In this document: in pieces, positions 9,221-18,142 of the stretch
Layout of the letters: each line of letters starts with the position of its first letter
Position numbering within the stretch: the stretch's first letter is position 1
From: Pseudomonadota bacterium
GTDB lineage: Bacteria; Pseudomonadota; Alphaproteobacteria; Acetobacterales; Acetobacteraceae
Direction: 5' to 3'
Assembly (NCBI GenBank): GCA_021809435.1
Contig: JAKBAD010000008.1
Span: 52,756 to 116,755 of the forward strand
DNA: 64,000 bases
Made by a program: the position numbers and the translations under genes
Notes under the pieces: model-generated
Database searches by the model: none
The model's input: only the letters and a program-made list of their open reading frames with translations
What the model was told of the DNA's origin: nothing

Positions 9221-9639
9221 GCCTCGTCCGCGCCCTCGTCGAGTTCGGCGGACCACATTTTCTCGAGCCCGTACATGGCGCGGGCCTCGGGCTTGAAGAG
9301 ATGCACGATGATGTCGCCGGCATCGAGCAGCACCCAGTCAGTGCCGCCCGCGCCCTCGATGAGGGGTTTGCGGAAGCCGGCTTCGGTGAGTTTTTCGTGC
9401 AGGTGGGTGGCCATGGCGGCGATCTGGCGGTCGGCCAGGCCGGTGGCGATGATCATGCGGTCGGCGAAGCTGGCGCGGCCGCCCAGATCGAGCACCACCA
9501 GTGCCTCGGCCTTGTCGTCTTCCAGCGTGGCGACGATGAGCGCCTGCAACTGGTCGAGTTTTTCCACCGGCAGTTTCGGCGCGGCTTTTTTGCCGCGCGG
9601 CCCGGCGATGGCGGCTTTTTTGCGCGGTGTGCCGGGCAT
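9217..9639 (-). CDS. rsfS: Ribosomal silencing factor RsfS
   Basis: Binds ribosomal protein uL14 and blocks joining of the 50S and 30S subunits when nutrients are short. The RsfS/Iojap core occupies residues 25-130: LVVLDLGGRASFADRMIIATG, then DWVLLDAGDIIVHLF. The product is 140 aa with a basic, Ala/Lys/Pro-rich N-terminus. The frame stays open upstream for about 110 nt and encodes more Ala/Lys/Pro without an ATG, GTG or TTG, so the ATG at 9639 is the only ordinary start. It overlaps rlmH by 4 bp and follows nadD, the usual nadD-rsfS-rlmH order. Confidence 0.92.
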   Translation of the reverse strand: MPGTPRKKAAIAGPRGKKAAPKLPVEKLDQLQALIVATLEDDKAEALVVLDLGGRASFADRMIIATGLADRQIAAMATHLHEKLTEAGFRKPLIEGAGGTDWVLLDAGDIIVHLFKPEARAMYGLEKMWSAELDEGADEA

Positions 9640-9756
9640 GGCGGGCAGGGCCTCGGCCGGGGCGGTGGCTTTGGGGGTGCGCTTGCGCGGCGCGGCGGGC
9701 TTGGCGGCGGCAGTCCCGCGGGCGGGGGTCTGGCGTGAGGGGGGACGGGTTATGGC

Positions 9757-10380
9757 TCAGCTCCTGTTGTTGGCCTGGCGAATGGCTGTGGCCGAGGCGG
9801 CATGTTCGCGCACGGGCAGCAGACTCCAGGCCGGTGATGTCATCTGGGCGAGCTTTAGCGTAGCGCGCGCGGATTGGCGATATTTGGCGAGCGTGTGGGC
9901 CGCCTGGCTGGCCAGGGCTTTGCGCGTCTCGCCGGGGCGGGGCAGCACGAGCATGGGCACGCGGGCGGCGAGCTGGCGCCAGCGGCGCCATTTGGGCAGT
10001 TGGGCGAGGTTGTCGGCGCCCATGAGCCAGACGAAGCGCGCGCGCGGGAAGCGGGTTTGCAGGGCGGTGAGGGTGTTGATGGTGTAGCGTGTGCCGAGCT
10101 GGGCTTCGATGGCGGTGGCGATGAGGCGGTGGCCGTCGGCCTGGCGGGCGGCGCTGGCGAGGCGCTGGGCGAAGGGCGCCATGCCCTTGGAGGGTTTGAG
10201 CGGGTTGCCGGGCGAGACCATGAGCCAGACCTGGTTGAGGCGCGCGTGCGCGAGGGCCTGGCGGGCGATGTGGGCGTGGCCTTCATGGGCAGGGTTGAAG
10301 GAGCCGCCGAGTATGCCGATGGAGAGCCGGTGGCGGTGACCGTAGCGCGGGATGATCAGGGGGGACGCCTTTATGATCAA
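9757..10380 (-). CDS. nadD: Nicotinate-nucleotide adenylyltransferase NadD
   Basis: Joins NaMN and ATP to nicotinate adenine dinucleotide in NAD synthesis. Key motifs are GGSFNPAHEGH (HxGH nucleotidyltransferase loop, near residue 25-35), WLMGADNLAQLPKW and the C-terminal SATAIR (ISSTxIR-like). The first possible start is TTG at 10380, which lies inside the repeated hairpin element upstream; no clear Shine-Dalgarno is visible, and an internal start a few codons later (for example CTG at 10359) is possible. Length up to 207 aa is normal. Confidence 0.92.
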   Translation of the reverse strand: MIIKASPLIIPRYGHRHRLSIGILGGSFNPAHEGHAHIARQALAHARLNQVWLMVSPGNPLKPSKGMAPFAQRLASAARQADGHRLIATAIEAQLGTRYTINTLTALQTRFPRARFVWLMGADNLAQLPKWRRWRQLAARVPMLVLPRPGETRKALASQAAHTLAKYRQSARATLKLAQMTSPAWSLLPVREHAASATAIRQANNRS

Positions 10381-10459
10381 AAGTTTTTGCGGGTGTGGGA
10401 GCTTTTTTCAAAAAGCTCCCACGAAACTCCGCCCCTTTTTTTTGGGAAAAAAGGGGCGG
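10379..10459. terminator. Two tandem perfect hairpins between proA and nadD, part of dispersed repeat
   Basis: The first stem is 12 bp (GTGGGAGCTTTT at 10395-10406 with 10411-10422, loop TTCA). The second is 13 bp (10429-10441 with 10447-10459, loop TTGGG) and is A/T-rich at its tip. Both genes point left, so this most likely ends proA transcription before nadD. The block 10379-10435 is a second copy of the element at 3487-3545, with the same AAAAGTTTTTGC start and the same layout. Confidence 0.7.
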
Positions 10460-10485
10460 CCCCCAAAAAAACTTTTAAAATTTAT

Positions 10486-11757
10486 TCAGGGGCGGACTTG
10501 GCCCGTGCCGCGCACCACATAGCGGAAGGTGGTGAGCTGCTCGGGCCCGATGGGGCCGCGCGCGTGGATGCGCCCGGTGGCGATGCCGATTTCGGCGCCA
10601 AACCCAAACTCGCCGCCATCGCAGAACTGGGTCGAGGCGTTCCACATGCTCACCGCCGAGGCGACCTGGGCCAGGAAATACTCGGCCGCGCGGGGATCAT
10701 CGGTGATGATCGCGTCGGTGTGTTCGGAGCCGTGGGCGGCGATGTGGGCGAGCGCGTCATCGACCCCCGCCACCAGCTTCACGTTCAGCACGGCGTCCAG
10801 CCATTCAGTGTCGAAATCCTCGGGACGGGCCTCGTCCATCGTGGGGCAGAGGGCGCGGGCGGCCGCGTCGGCGCGGAAGGCGCAGCCAAGGGCGCGCAGG
10901 TCGGATTCGAGCAAGGGCAGCAGCGCCGGAGCGATGGCGGCATCGATGAGCAGCGACTCGGTGGCGCCGCACACGCCGGTGCGGCGCATTTTGGCATTGG
11001 CCAGCACCGCGCGCGCCATGGCGAAATCGGCCGCCTTGTGGATGTAGGTGTGGTTCAGCCCCTCGGCATGGGCGAGTACGGGCACGCGGGCTTCGGCCTG
11101 GACGCGCTCGACCAGGGATTTGCCGCCGCGCGGGATGATGAGGTCGATCAGCCCCGCCGCGCCCAGCATGGCGGCGACGAAGCGCCGGTCGGTGCTCGGG
11201 GCGACCTGCACGGCATGCTCGGGCAGGCCGGCCTGGGCGAGGCCCTTGGTGACCGCGACGTTGATGGCCTTGCCGGAATGGTAGCTCTCGGAGCCGCCAC
11301 GCAAGATGATGGCGTTGCCGGATTTGATGGCGATGGAGGCGGCATCTGCGCCCACATTGGGCCGGCTTTCATAGATCATGCCAAGCACGCCAAGCGGCTG
11401 GCGCACGCGCGAAATTTTCAGACCGTTGGGGCGGGTCCAGGTTTCGGGCGGGGCGGCCAGCGGGTCGGGCAGGTTGGCGACCTCCTCGATGCCGTGGGCC
11501 ATGGCCTCGACGCGGGCGGGGGTGAGCAGCAGCCGGTCACCGAAGGCGGATGTGCCCTGGAAGCTTTCCATGTCGCGGGCATTGGCGGCGAGGATGTCGG
11601 GCGCGGCCTCACGCAGCGCGGCGGCGGCGGCGCGCAGCCCCGCATCACGCGAGCCCGCCGGCATGTGGGCGAGCGAGGCCGCGGCCTGGCGGGCCTTTTT
11701 GCCCATGGCGGCGATGATTTGCGTGTTCAGATCGGCTTCGGCGGTCATGTTTGTCAT
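10486..11757 (-). CDS. proA: Gamma-glutamyl phosphate reductase ProA
   Basis: NADPH-dependent glutamate-5-semialdehyde dehydrogenase, second step of proline synthesis. The 423-residue protein has the ALDH-like fold with catalytic Cys 263 in TGVCGATE, the motif NVGADAASIAIKSGNA, and GGSESYHS. Two starts are possible (ATG 11757 or ATG 11748, MTNMTAEAD); either gives a normal product. proA beside nadD is common in alphaproteobacteria; proB is not in the window. It is divergent from the GNAT-MutT fusion with about 50 bp between starts. Confidence 0.96.
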   Translation of the reverse strand: MTNMTAEADLNTQIIAAMGKKARQAAASLAHMPAGSRDAGLRAAAAALREAAPDILAANARDMESFQGTSAFGDRLLLTPARVEAMAHGIEEVANLPDPLAAPPETWTRPNGLKISRVRQPLGVLGMIYESRPNVGADAASIAIKSGNAIILRGGSESYHSGKAINVAVTKGLAQAGLPEHAVQVAPSTDRRFVAAMLGAAGLIDLIIPRGGKSLVERVQAEARVPVLAHAEGLNHTYIHKAADFAMARAVLANAKMRRTGVCGATESLLIDAAIAPALLPLLESDLRALGCAFRADAAARALCPTMDEARPEDFDTEWLDAVLNVKLVAGVDDALAHIAAHGSEHTDAIITDDPRAAEYFLAQVASAVSMWNASTQFCDGGEFGFGAEIGIATGRIHARGPIGPEQLTTFRYVVRGTGQVRP

Positions 11758-11808
11758 GTTTGCCCAGTTCTGGCGGTATGCTCAACAGCACGCTACATAA
11801 TTAACTTG

Positions 11809-12825
11809 ATGCCAGATTTGTACGATTCGCAAAGCCCGCTCGCCACTGCGCCCGACGCTACACCGCCCGGACCCAGCCTGCGCACCTCGCGCCTGACACT
11901 GCGCGCCTTTATGGCAGAGGATGCCCCGCATTTCCACCGGTTGATCAATGATTGGGAGATTTGCCGCCGGTTGCCCGATGCGCCCTTTCCCTATCCGGCC
12001 GAGCTGGCCGAGGGGTGGATCGCCGCCAGCCTCGCCGACCGCGACGCCCACCGTGCCGAGCAGTTCGCGGTGGTGGAGAGCCAGACCGGCACGCTGGTGG
12101 GGGCGGTGGGGCTGAAGCTGGCCAAGGGACAGAAAGCCGCCGAGCTGGGCTATTGGCTCGGCCGGGCTTTTTGGGGGCAGGGTTATGCGCTCGAAGCCGT
12201 GCGGCGGGTGGTGGAGTGGGCCTTCGCCGCTTTGCCGATCGCGCATCTGACCGCCACCACGGCGGCGGATAACGAGGCCTCGCAGGCGGTGCTGGCGCGG
12301 CTGGGATTCGCGGCGGATGGCAAGGGCAGCAAGGTGTTTATGTGCCGCCCCGGCCATAAGCTGCCGGTGAAACATTTTAAACGCCCGCGCGAGGGGCTGG
12401 AGCCGGCCGCGCCCGAGGCAGCCCCGGCGCGCACGCTGCTGGTGGTGGCGGTGGCGCTGATTGACGCGCGCGGGCGGATTTTGCTCGCCCGCCGGCCCGA
12501 GGGTAAGAAAATGGCCGGGTTGTGGGAGTTTCCGGGTGGTAAGCTGGAGCCCGGCGAGACGCCCGAGGCGGCGCTGGCGCGCGAGTTGGCCGAGGAGCTG
12601 GGCATTGTCACAGATCCGCGTGATTTCGCGCCGTTTGTGTTTGCCTCGCACGCTTATGAGGGGTTTCATTTGCTGATGCCGCTTTATTTATGCAAGCGCT
12701 GGCAAGGTGAGCCGGCGGGGCGCGAGGGGCAGAAGCTGGCCTGGGTGGCGCCCGATGAGCTGGTGGAATATCCTATGCCCCCCGCCGACCGCCCGTTGAT
12801 TCCGATGCTGAGGGATTTTTTATGA
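11809..12825 (+). CDS. Fused GNAT acetyltransferase - MutT (Nudix) protein
   Basis: One 338-residue reading frame carries two enzymes. Residues 24-180 are a GNAT domain of the RimJ/RimL type (TSRLTLRAF start, acetyl-CoA loop around WGQGYALEA, NEASQAVLARLGF). Residues 208-338 are a MutT-type domain with an intact Nudix box at 243-265 (GGKLEPGETPEAA then RELAEELGI) and LLARRPEGKKMAGLWEFPGG, the pattern of 8-oxo-dGTP pyrophosphatases. The linker (185-207) is Pro/Ala-rich. The stop overlaps the next ATG (ATGA). The start at 11809 was chosen because upstream sequence overlaps the divergent proA. The substrate of the acetyltransferase half is unknown. Confidence 0.88.
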   Translation: MPDLYDSQSPLATAPDATPPGPSLRTSRLTLRAFMAEDAPHFHRLINDWEICRRLPDAPFPYPAELAEGWIAASLADRDAHRAEQFAVVESQTGTLVGAVGLKLAKGQKAAELGYWLGRAFWGQGYALEAVRRVVEWAFAALPIAHLTATTAADNEASQAVLARLGFAADGKGSKVFMCRPGHKLPVKHFKRPREGLEPAAPEAAPARTLLVVAVALIDARGRILLARRPEGKKMAGLWEFPGGKLEPGETPEAALARELAEELGIVTDPRDFAPFVFASHAYEGFHLLMPLYLCKRWQGEPAGREGQKLAWVAPDELVEYPMPPADRPLIPMLRDFL

Positions 12826-13583
12826 GCAACCCCACCGCCGCTATTTTAATTATTGGCAATGAAATTCTTTCGGGGCGCACGCAGGATGTGAATGTGCAGT
12901 TCATTGCCCAGAGGCTGGCGCGGCTGGGCATACGGCTTGAGGAAGTGCGGGTGGTGCCCGATATTCCCGCCCGTATCATTGGCGCGGTGAACGAGCTGCG
13001 CGCGGCTTATGAGGTTTTGTTCACCACCGGCGGCATTGGGCCGACGCATGATGACATTACCAGCGAATGCGTGGCCGCCGCCTTTGGCGTGCCGCTGGAG
13101 CTGCATGAGGAAACCGCCGAGGCCATGCGCGCGGCCTGGGGCGAGCGGGTGAACGAGGCCCGCTTGCGCATGGCCACCATGCCCAGGGGCGCGCGGCCGA
13201 TTAAAAACCGGGCCTCGGTGGCGCCGGGGTTTTCGATGGGGAATGTGCATGTGATGGCGGGGGTGCCGCGCATCATGCAATCGATGTTCGAGACGCTCGA
13301 GCCCACTTTGCCGCGCGGCGCGGCGATTGAGATGCGCGCCGTGCACGGGGTGGGGGTGTTTGAGGGCAGCATTGCCGCCGGGTTGACCGAGATACAGAAC
13401 CGCTTTCCCCATATCGATCTGGGCAGCTACCCTTATAAACGCGGGGAGCAATGGGGGGTGGCGCTGGTTGCCAAGGGGACCGATGTGGGCGCGCTGGAGC
13501 AGGCGGTGGCGGAGGCCGCCGCGCTGATTGCCGCCCATGGCGTGGAGCCGGTGGCTGGTGAGCCGCTAGCCGTGGGGGAGTAG
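12822..13583 (+). CDS. CinA/MoaB-type molybdopterin-binding domain protein
   Basis: Stand-alone MoCF-biosynthesis domain as in the N-terminal half of CinA (competence/damage-inducible protein A; CinA is an ADP-ribose pyrophosphatase/NMN deamidase). Seen: GNEILSGRTQDVN, FTTGGIGPTHDDIT (the conserved TGGxGPTxDD loop) and GFSMGNVHVMAGVP. Length 253 aa; the C-terminal amidase domain of full CinA is absent, as in many alphaproteobacteria. Its ATG overlaps the stop of the GNAT-MutT gene. Damaged-nucleotide or cofactor cleanup is a reasonable common theme for the two genes, but that is inference. Confidence 0.88.
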   Translation: MSNPTAAILIIGNEILSGRTQDVNVQFIAQRLARLGIRLEEVRVVPDIPARIIGAVNELRAAYEVLFTTGGIGPTHDDITSECVAAAFGVPLELHEETAEAMRAAWGERVNEARLRMATMPRGARPIKNRASVAPGFSMGNVHVMAGVPRIMQSMFETLEPTLPRGAAIEMRAVHGVGVFEGSIAAGLTEIQNRFPHIDLGSYPYKRGEQWGVALVAKGTDVGALEQAVAEAAALIAAHGVEPVAGEPLAVGE

Positions 13584-13585
13584 GG

Positions 13586-13819
13586 ATGGCGTTCGAGCCT
13601 GAAACGCGCTCGGAGCTGACCTGCCCGCATTGTGGCCACCGCAAGCAAGACGCCATGCCGCTCAATGCCTGCCAGTATTTTTATGACTGTGAGGCGTGCG
13701 GCGCGCTGTTGCGGCCCAAGCCGGGCGATTGCTGCGTGTTCTGCTCTTATGGCACGGTGCCGTGCCCGCCGGTGCAGCTTGCCCGACGGGGGGAGGGCAA
13801 GGGGTGCTGCGGCCGGTGA
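13586..13819 (+). CDS. GDCCVxC-domain cysteine-rich small protein
   Basis: 77 residues with ten cysteines: CPHC (13-16), a lone Cys in NACQYFYDCEACG, GDCCVFCSYG (47-56), one in VPCPP and a CC near the C-terminus. The GDCCVxC motif defines a small family whose members sometimes carry selenocysteine; here all positions use cysteine codons and there is no in-frame UGA. The CxxC pairs suggest metal binding. It begins 2 bp after the cinA-like stop, so it is probably the last gene of that operon. Function is unknown. Confidence 0.75.
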   Translation: MAFEPETRSELTCPHCGHRKQDAMPLNACQYFYDCEACGALLRPKPGDCCVFCSYGTVPCPPVQLARRGEGKGCCGR

Positions 13820-13989
13820 CACGGAGGGGGCGAAGGCTGGGCGGGGCCAGTGCGCGGCGCCGGGCGGCCACGCTTTTTTCGGGGTTGCAAATTGACGCGG
13901 GGGCAGGCAAAAGCGCCCGCAATCGCGCGCCCGTGAAACGGCGCGCTCTGTCCGCTTGACCCTTTCTTACCCCGCCCGTGGAGGCATTG

Positions 13990-16071
13990 ATGGCTGATAC
14001 CGACCTTAAACTGATCCGCAATATCGGGATCACCGCGCATATCGACGCGGGCAAGACCACCACCACGGAGCGCATCCTCTACTACACCGGCGTGTCGCAC
14101 AAGATTGGTGAAGTGCATGACGGCAACACCACCACCGACTACATGGCCCAGGAGCGTGAGCGCGGCATCACCATTACCTCGGCGGCCGTGACCTGCGAGT
14201 GGAACGGCCACAACATCAACATCATCGACACACCCGGCCATATCGACTTCAACATCGAGGTCAACCGGTCGCTGCGCGTGCTCGACGGCGCCATCTTCAT
14301 CATCGAGGGCGTGGCTGGCGTTCAGCCGCAGTCGGAGACCAACTGGCGCCTGGCCGACCGCTATAACGTGCCGCGCATCATCTTCATCAACAAGCTCGAC
14401 CGTACCGGCGCCGATTTCTATCGCGCGTTCGACACGCTGAAGGAGAAGCTCGACATCGTGGCGCTGCCGCTGCAGCTGCCGATTGGCATCGAGGACCAGT
14501 TCCTGGGCGTTGTCGATCTGGTCGAGATGAAGGCGATCATCTGGGAAGGCGGCGAGCTGGGCGCCAAGTTCCACGACGAGGCGATTCCGGCTGATATGCT
14601 GGAGAAGGCCAAGGAAGCCCGCCAGGTGCTGCTCGACACCGCCCTCTCGGTGGATGATGCCGGCATGGAAGAGTATTTTGAGAAGGGCGATGTCTCGGTC
14701 GAGACGCTCAAGCGCGCCATCAAGACCGGCGCCATCTCCGGCGCCTTCCGCCCTGTGCTGTGCGGCACCGCGTTTAAGAACAAGGGCGTGCAGCCTTTGC
14801 TCGATGCCGTGCTCGATTATCTGCCCTCGCCCGTCGATGTGCCCGGCATTAAGGTGGCGCCCGAGGAAGGCCAGGAGGAAGACCCCAACGCGCGGCGTAT
14901 CAAGGCTGACCCGGCTGCCCCGTTTGCCGGTCTCGCCTTCAAGATCATCAACGACAAATACGGCTCGCTCACCTTTGTGCGCGTTTATGCCGGCACGTTG
15001 AAGTCGGGCGACTCGGTGCTCAACACCACCAAGGGCCATAAGGAGCGTATCGGGCGCATGTATAAGATGCATGCCGATAAGCGCCAGGAAATTTCGGAAG
15101 TCTCGGCCGGTGATATCGCCGCGTTCGTGGGGCTGAAGGATACCGGCACCGGTGACACGCTGGCCGCCGCCGAGGACCCGGTGGTGCTCGAGCGCATGGC
15201 TTTCCCCGTGCCGGTGATCGACATTTCGGTTGAGCCCAAGACCAAGGAAGGCGTTGAGAAGATGACGCTGGGCCTGCAGAAGCTGGCCTCTGAGGATCCT
15301 TCGCTCCGCCTGAAGACCGACCAGGAGACCGGCCAGACCATTCTCTCAGGCATGGGCGAGCTGCATCTCGAGATCATCATTGACCGTCTGCGCCGTGAAT
15401 ATGGCGTGGATGCCAATATCGGCGCGCCGCAGGTGGCGTATCGCGAGACCATCTCGCGCGAGCACACCGAGACCTATACCCACAAGAAGCAGTCGGGCGG
15501 GTCGGGGCAGTACGCCGAGGTCAAGATCGTGTTCGAGCCGCGCGAGCGTAACGAGGGCGTGTTGTTCGAGAACAAGATTGTCGGCGGTACCGTGCCGAAG
15601 GAATATATCCCGGCGGTGGAAAAGGGCATCAAGAACCAGGCCGATACCGGCGTGCTCGCGGGCTTCCCCACGGTCGACTTCAAGTACACGCTGGTTGACG
15701 GCAAGTATCACGACGTGGACTCGAGCGCGCTGGCGTTCGAAATCGCCGCCAAGGCGTGCTTCCGCGAAGGCATGAAGAAGGCTGGGCCGATCATCCTCGA
15801 GCCGATCATGGACGTGGAAATCACCACCCCCAACGACCATGTGGGCGACGTGGTGGGCGACCTCAACCGCCGCCGTGGCATGATCCAGAACCAGGAAGCC
15901 TCGGGCTCGACCGTGATCGTGCGCGCGCATGTGCCGCTGAAGGAAATGTTTGGCTATATCTCGCATCTGCGCTCGATGACCAAGGGCCGCGCGAGCTTCA
16001 CCATGCAGTTCCACCATTACGACCCGGTGCCGCGCAACATCGCGGACGAGATCATGGCCAAGAGCGCCTGA
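13990..16071 (+). CDS. fusA: Elongation factor G
   Basis: Translocation GTPase of the ribosome, 693 aa. G1 [15 protein letters not shown]3 DTPGHIDF and G4 NKLD are intact, followed by EF-G domains II-V ([18 protein letters not shown] and YGYVxDLRSMTxGRA-like [13 protein letters not shown] near the end). The start is the ATG at 13990, preceded at 5 nt by GGAGG (13980-13984). Codons are strongly C-ending, as in highly expressed genes. It is not in an rpsL-rpsG-fusA-tuf string here, and several switch-region residues ([22 protein letters not shown]) differ from those I expect in alphaproteobacterial str-operon EF-G. It could be the only copy or a second paralogue. Confidence 0.93.
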   Translation: MADTDLKLIRNIGITAHIDAGKTTTTERILYYTGVSHKIGEVHDGNTTTDYMAQERERGITITSAAVTCEWNGHNINIIDTPGHIDFNIEVNRSLRVLDGAIFIIEGVAGVQPQSETNWRLADRYNVPRIIFINKLDRTGADFYRAFDTLKEKLDIVALPLQLPIGIEDQFLGVVDLVEMKAIIWEGGELGAKFHDEAIPADMLEKAKEARQVLLDTALSVDDAGMEEYFEKGDVSVETLKRAIKTGAISGAFRPVLCGTAFKNKGVQPLLDAVLDYLPSPVDVPGIKVAPEEGQEEDPNARRIKADPAAPFAGLAFKIINDKYGSLTFVRVYAGTLKSGDSVLNTTKGHKERIGRMYKMHADKRQEISEVSAGDIAAFVGLKDTGTGDTLAAAEDPVVLERMAFPVPVIDISVEPKTKEGVEKMTLGLQKLASEDPSLRLKTDQETGQTILSGMGELHLEIIIDRLRREYGVDANIGAPQVAYRETISREHTETYTHKKQSGGSGQYAEVKIVFEPRERNEGVLFENKIVGGTVPKEYIPAVEKGIKNQADTGVLAGFPTVDFKYTLVDGKYHDVDSSALAFEIAAKACFREGMKKAGPIILEPIMDVEITTPNDHVGDVVGDLNRRRGMIQNQEASGSTVIVRAHVPLKEMFGYISHLRSMTKGRASFTMQFHHYDPVPRNIADEIMAKSA

Positions 16072-16090
16072 TCGGGGTGGGTTAAAAAGG

Positions 16091-16120
16091 GCCGGGAAGC
16101 GAGAGCTTCCCGGCTTTTTT
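16091..16120 (+). terminator. Rho-independent terminator of fusA
   Basis: A perfect 10-bp stem GCCGGGAAGC/GCTTCCCGGC closed by a GAGA tetraloop and followed by TTTTTT, 20 bp after the fusA stop. It also lies just beyond the convergent UDP-glucuronate decarboxylase stop. Confidence 0.92.
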
Positions 16121-16125
16121 GTTGG

Positions 16126-17061
16126 TTAGCCCAACACGGTTTTGAAATATCGGATGGTCTCTTTCAACCCGTCAGTCAGCGGGGTTTTGGGGGCCCAGCC
16201 GAGTGTGTCTCGGGCCAGGGTGATGTCAGGCTGGCGCTGGTGGGGGTCGTCTTGTGGCAGGGGCTTGAAGCTGAGTTTTGACGTGCTGCCCGTAAGGCTC
16301 AACACGGCTTCGGCCAGTTCGAGCATGGTCATTTCGTGAGGGTTGCCGATATTGACCGGGCCGGTGAATGCCGCGGGGCTTTCCATCAAGGCCACCATGC
16401 CGGTGATCAGATCATCGACATAGCAGAAGCTTCGGGTCTGTGAGCCATCTCCGAAGATGGTGATATCTTCGCCGCGCAGTGCCTGGACAATGAAATTGCT
16501 AACCACCCGGCCGTCGTTCAAATGCATGCGGGGACCATAGGTGTTGAAGATGCGCATGACCTTGATTTCCAGTTTGTGCTGGCGCCAATAGTCGAAAAAC
16601 AGCGTCTCGGCACAGCGCTTGCCTTCGTCGTAGCAACTGCGTATGCCAATAGGGTTGACCCGTCCCCAGTAATTCTCGGTTTGCGGGTGCACATCGGGAT
16701 CGCCATAAACTTCCGAGGTCGAGGCTTGTAAAATGCGCGCCCGCAGCCGTTTGGCCAGGCCAAGCATGTTTATAGCGCCATGCACGTTCACCTTGGTCGT
16801 CTGTACAGGGTCATGCTGATAGTGAATGGGCGATGCTGGGCATGCGAGATTGTAGATCTGATCGACCTCGATATAGAGCGGAAAGGTGACATCGTGGCGC
16901 AGTGCCTCGAAGCGTGGATTGCCCAGCAGATGCGAGATGTTTTGCTTTGATCCTGTAAAATAATTATCCACGCATAGTACATCGTGACCCTGGGAGATGA
17001 GGCGGTCGCATAGATGCGACCCCAAAAATCCGGCCCCGCCGGTGACAAGAAGTTTTTTCAT
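16126..17061 (-). CDS. UDP-glucuronate decarboxylase (UDP-xylose synthase)
   Basis: Extended short-chain dehydrogenase that converts UDP-glucuronate to UDP-xylose using bound NAD. It is 311 aa with the Rossmann motif GGAGFLGS at residues 8-15, CPASPIHYQ near 75-81 (a UXS-specific segment), STSEVYGDP and the catalytic YxxxK at Y144/K148 (YDEGK). RNAPxxxxDG-type repeats of dTDP-glucose dehydratases are absent, supporting UXS. It is 25 bp downstream of a glycosyltransferase on the same strand, so the likely role is supplying a pentose donor for a surface polysaccharide made by this cluster. Confidence 0.9.
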   Translation of the reverse strand: MKKLLVTGGAGFLGSHLCDRLISQGHDVLCVDNYFTGSKQNISHLLGNPRFEALRHDVTFPLYIEVDQIYNLACPASPIHYQHDPVQTTKVNVHGAINMLGLAKRLRARILQASTSEVYGDPDVHPQTENYWGRVNPIGIRSCYDEGKRCAETLFFDYWRQHKLEIKVMRIFNTYGPRMHLNDGRVVSNFIVQALRGEDITIFGDGSQTRSFCYVDDLITGMVALMESPAAFTGPVNIGNPHEMTMLELAEAVLSLTGSTSKLSFKPLPQDDPHQRQPDITLARDTLGWAPKTPLTDGLKETIRYFKTVLG

Positions 17062-17086
17062 GGTCCGATTCTAAACTCCCACAACG

Positions 17087-18070
17087 TCAGCAAAACAACA
17101 GCAAGCCCAGTGTTTTCAGCGCGGAATTGAAAAAACAGCCGTGGCGCAGTAGCGTCCAGCGCCTGGGCCAGGCGTTAAGATTTTGAATGCCCGCCAGCGC
17201 GCTGAGGGCTACAGCATCCTGGAAGGGCAGCTCCTGGCCATGGCGCTCCACGAACGCGTCGGTCTGGCGGGCAATTTGGCTCAGCAGATAAGCTAAGCGG
17301 GCATGCAGGCTGTAGGGTGCGCGCAGCAGGCGCTGTGCTGCGCTCGCGAGCGACAGGGAATAGGGATCTTTGGTGGCGTTCTCGCCATGGCGCCGGTAAC
17401 GGATGGTGATGTCGGGCAGCGCGATGAACCGCCCAAAGGCCACCGCCACCAGCGCCAGCCACCAATCTTGATAGGCGGCGCTCTGGGGTAAGGGCAGAGC
17501 CTTGCGGAGTAGCGCGCGGTTCACGGCCATGGTTGAGCCAAGGGCCACGCTATCCATGGCCACGCGTGCCAGGCGCGGGCGGCTGAGTGGCTTGGTGCGC
17601 GACCAGCGCCAATAAGAGGGCGCAACCAGGCCGAGCTGGCTATTGACCACTTCGGCATCCGTGCATACGGCCACGGGCGTTTGGGCGCTGGTTTCGGCTT
17701 CGGCGGTTTGCAGGGCGGCAAGGGTGAGGGGCACGCGGTTGGGCAGCCACACATCGTCGGGGTCGGCGGTGAGCACCCAGGGGGCGGTGCTGGCTTCCAG
17801 CACGGCACTGTAATTGCCAATCAACCCAAGGTTGTTTGAATGCTCGGCGTCGAGCAGTGTCATGCGCGGGCCCAGACGCTCGTGCCATGCCCTCAGGAGC
17901 GCCAGAGTGCCGTCAGACGAGCCATCATCACGCGCGATGAGGTGCCAGGAAACCCCCTTGAGCGCCAGCAGGCCGTTCACGAATTCGTCAATCCAGGCCG
18001 CAGCATTGTAGCACGGCAGCACGATATCAACCGCCGGATCGCCCTTGTGATTGCTCTGGCTTGCATTCAT
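17087..18070 (-). CDS. Family 2 glycosyltransferase
   Basis: GT-A fold transferase, 327 aa. The N-terminal nucleotide-sugar domain is seen as VDIVLPCYNAAAWIDEF, RDDGSSDGT and the metal-binding TADPDDVW, then QDWWLALVA, the usual ED-like acceptor motif of this subfamily. There is no clear membrane segment apart from a hydrophobic C-terminus (LGLLLFC). It resembles the second GT2 at 19653-20618 along its whole length, including the shared end pattern. It precedes the UDP-glucuronate decarboxylase on the same strand and is divergent from the radical SAM gene. The donor sugar cannot be read from sequence. Confidence 0.88.
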   Translation of the reverse strand: MNASQSNHKGDPAVDIVLPCYNAAAWIDEFVNGLLALKGVSWHLIARDDGSSDGTLALLRAWHERLGPRMTLLDAEHSNNLGLIGNYSAVLEASTAPWVLTADPDDVWLPNRVPLTLAALQTAEAETSAQTPVAVCTDAEVVNSQLGLVAPSYWRWSRTKPLSRPRLARVAMDSVALGSTMAVNRALLRKALPLPQSAAYQDWWLALVAVAFGRFIALPDITIRYRRHGENATKDPYSLSLASAAQRLLRAPYSLHARLAYLLSQIARQTDAFVERHGQELPFQDAVALSALAGIQNLNAWPRRWTLLRHGCFFNSALKTLGLLLFC

Positions 18071-18142
18071 GTCTATCTAAGCCTCCGGCGCGTAGAAAAT
18101 TTATAGCGCAATTCCGGGCTCAGTTAAGTAGGAGTGGCTGAA

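Noticed and set aside
9874..11808. Upstream part of the long plus-strand frame that ends in the GNAT-MutT gene
   Set aside because: It lies opposite nadD and proA; a good start exists at 11809 immediately after the divergent proA start.
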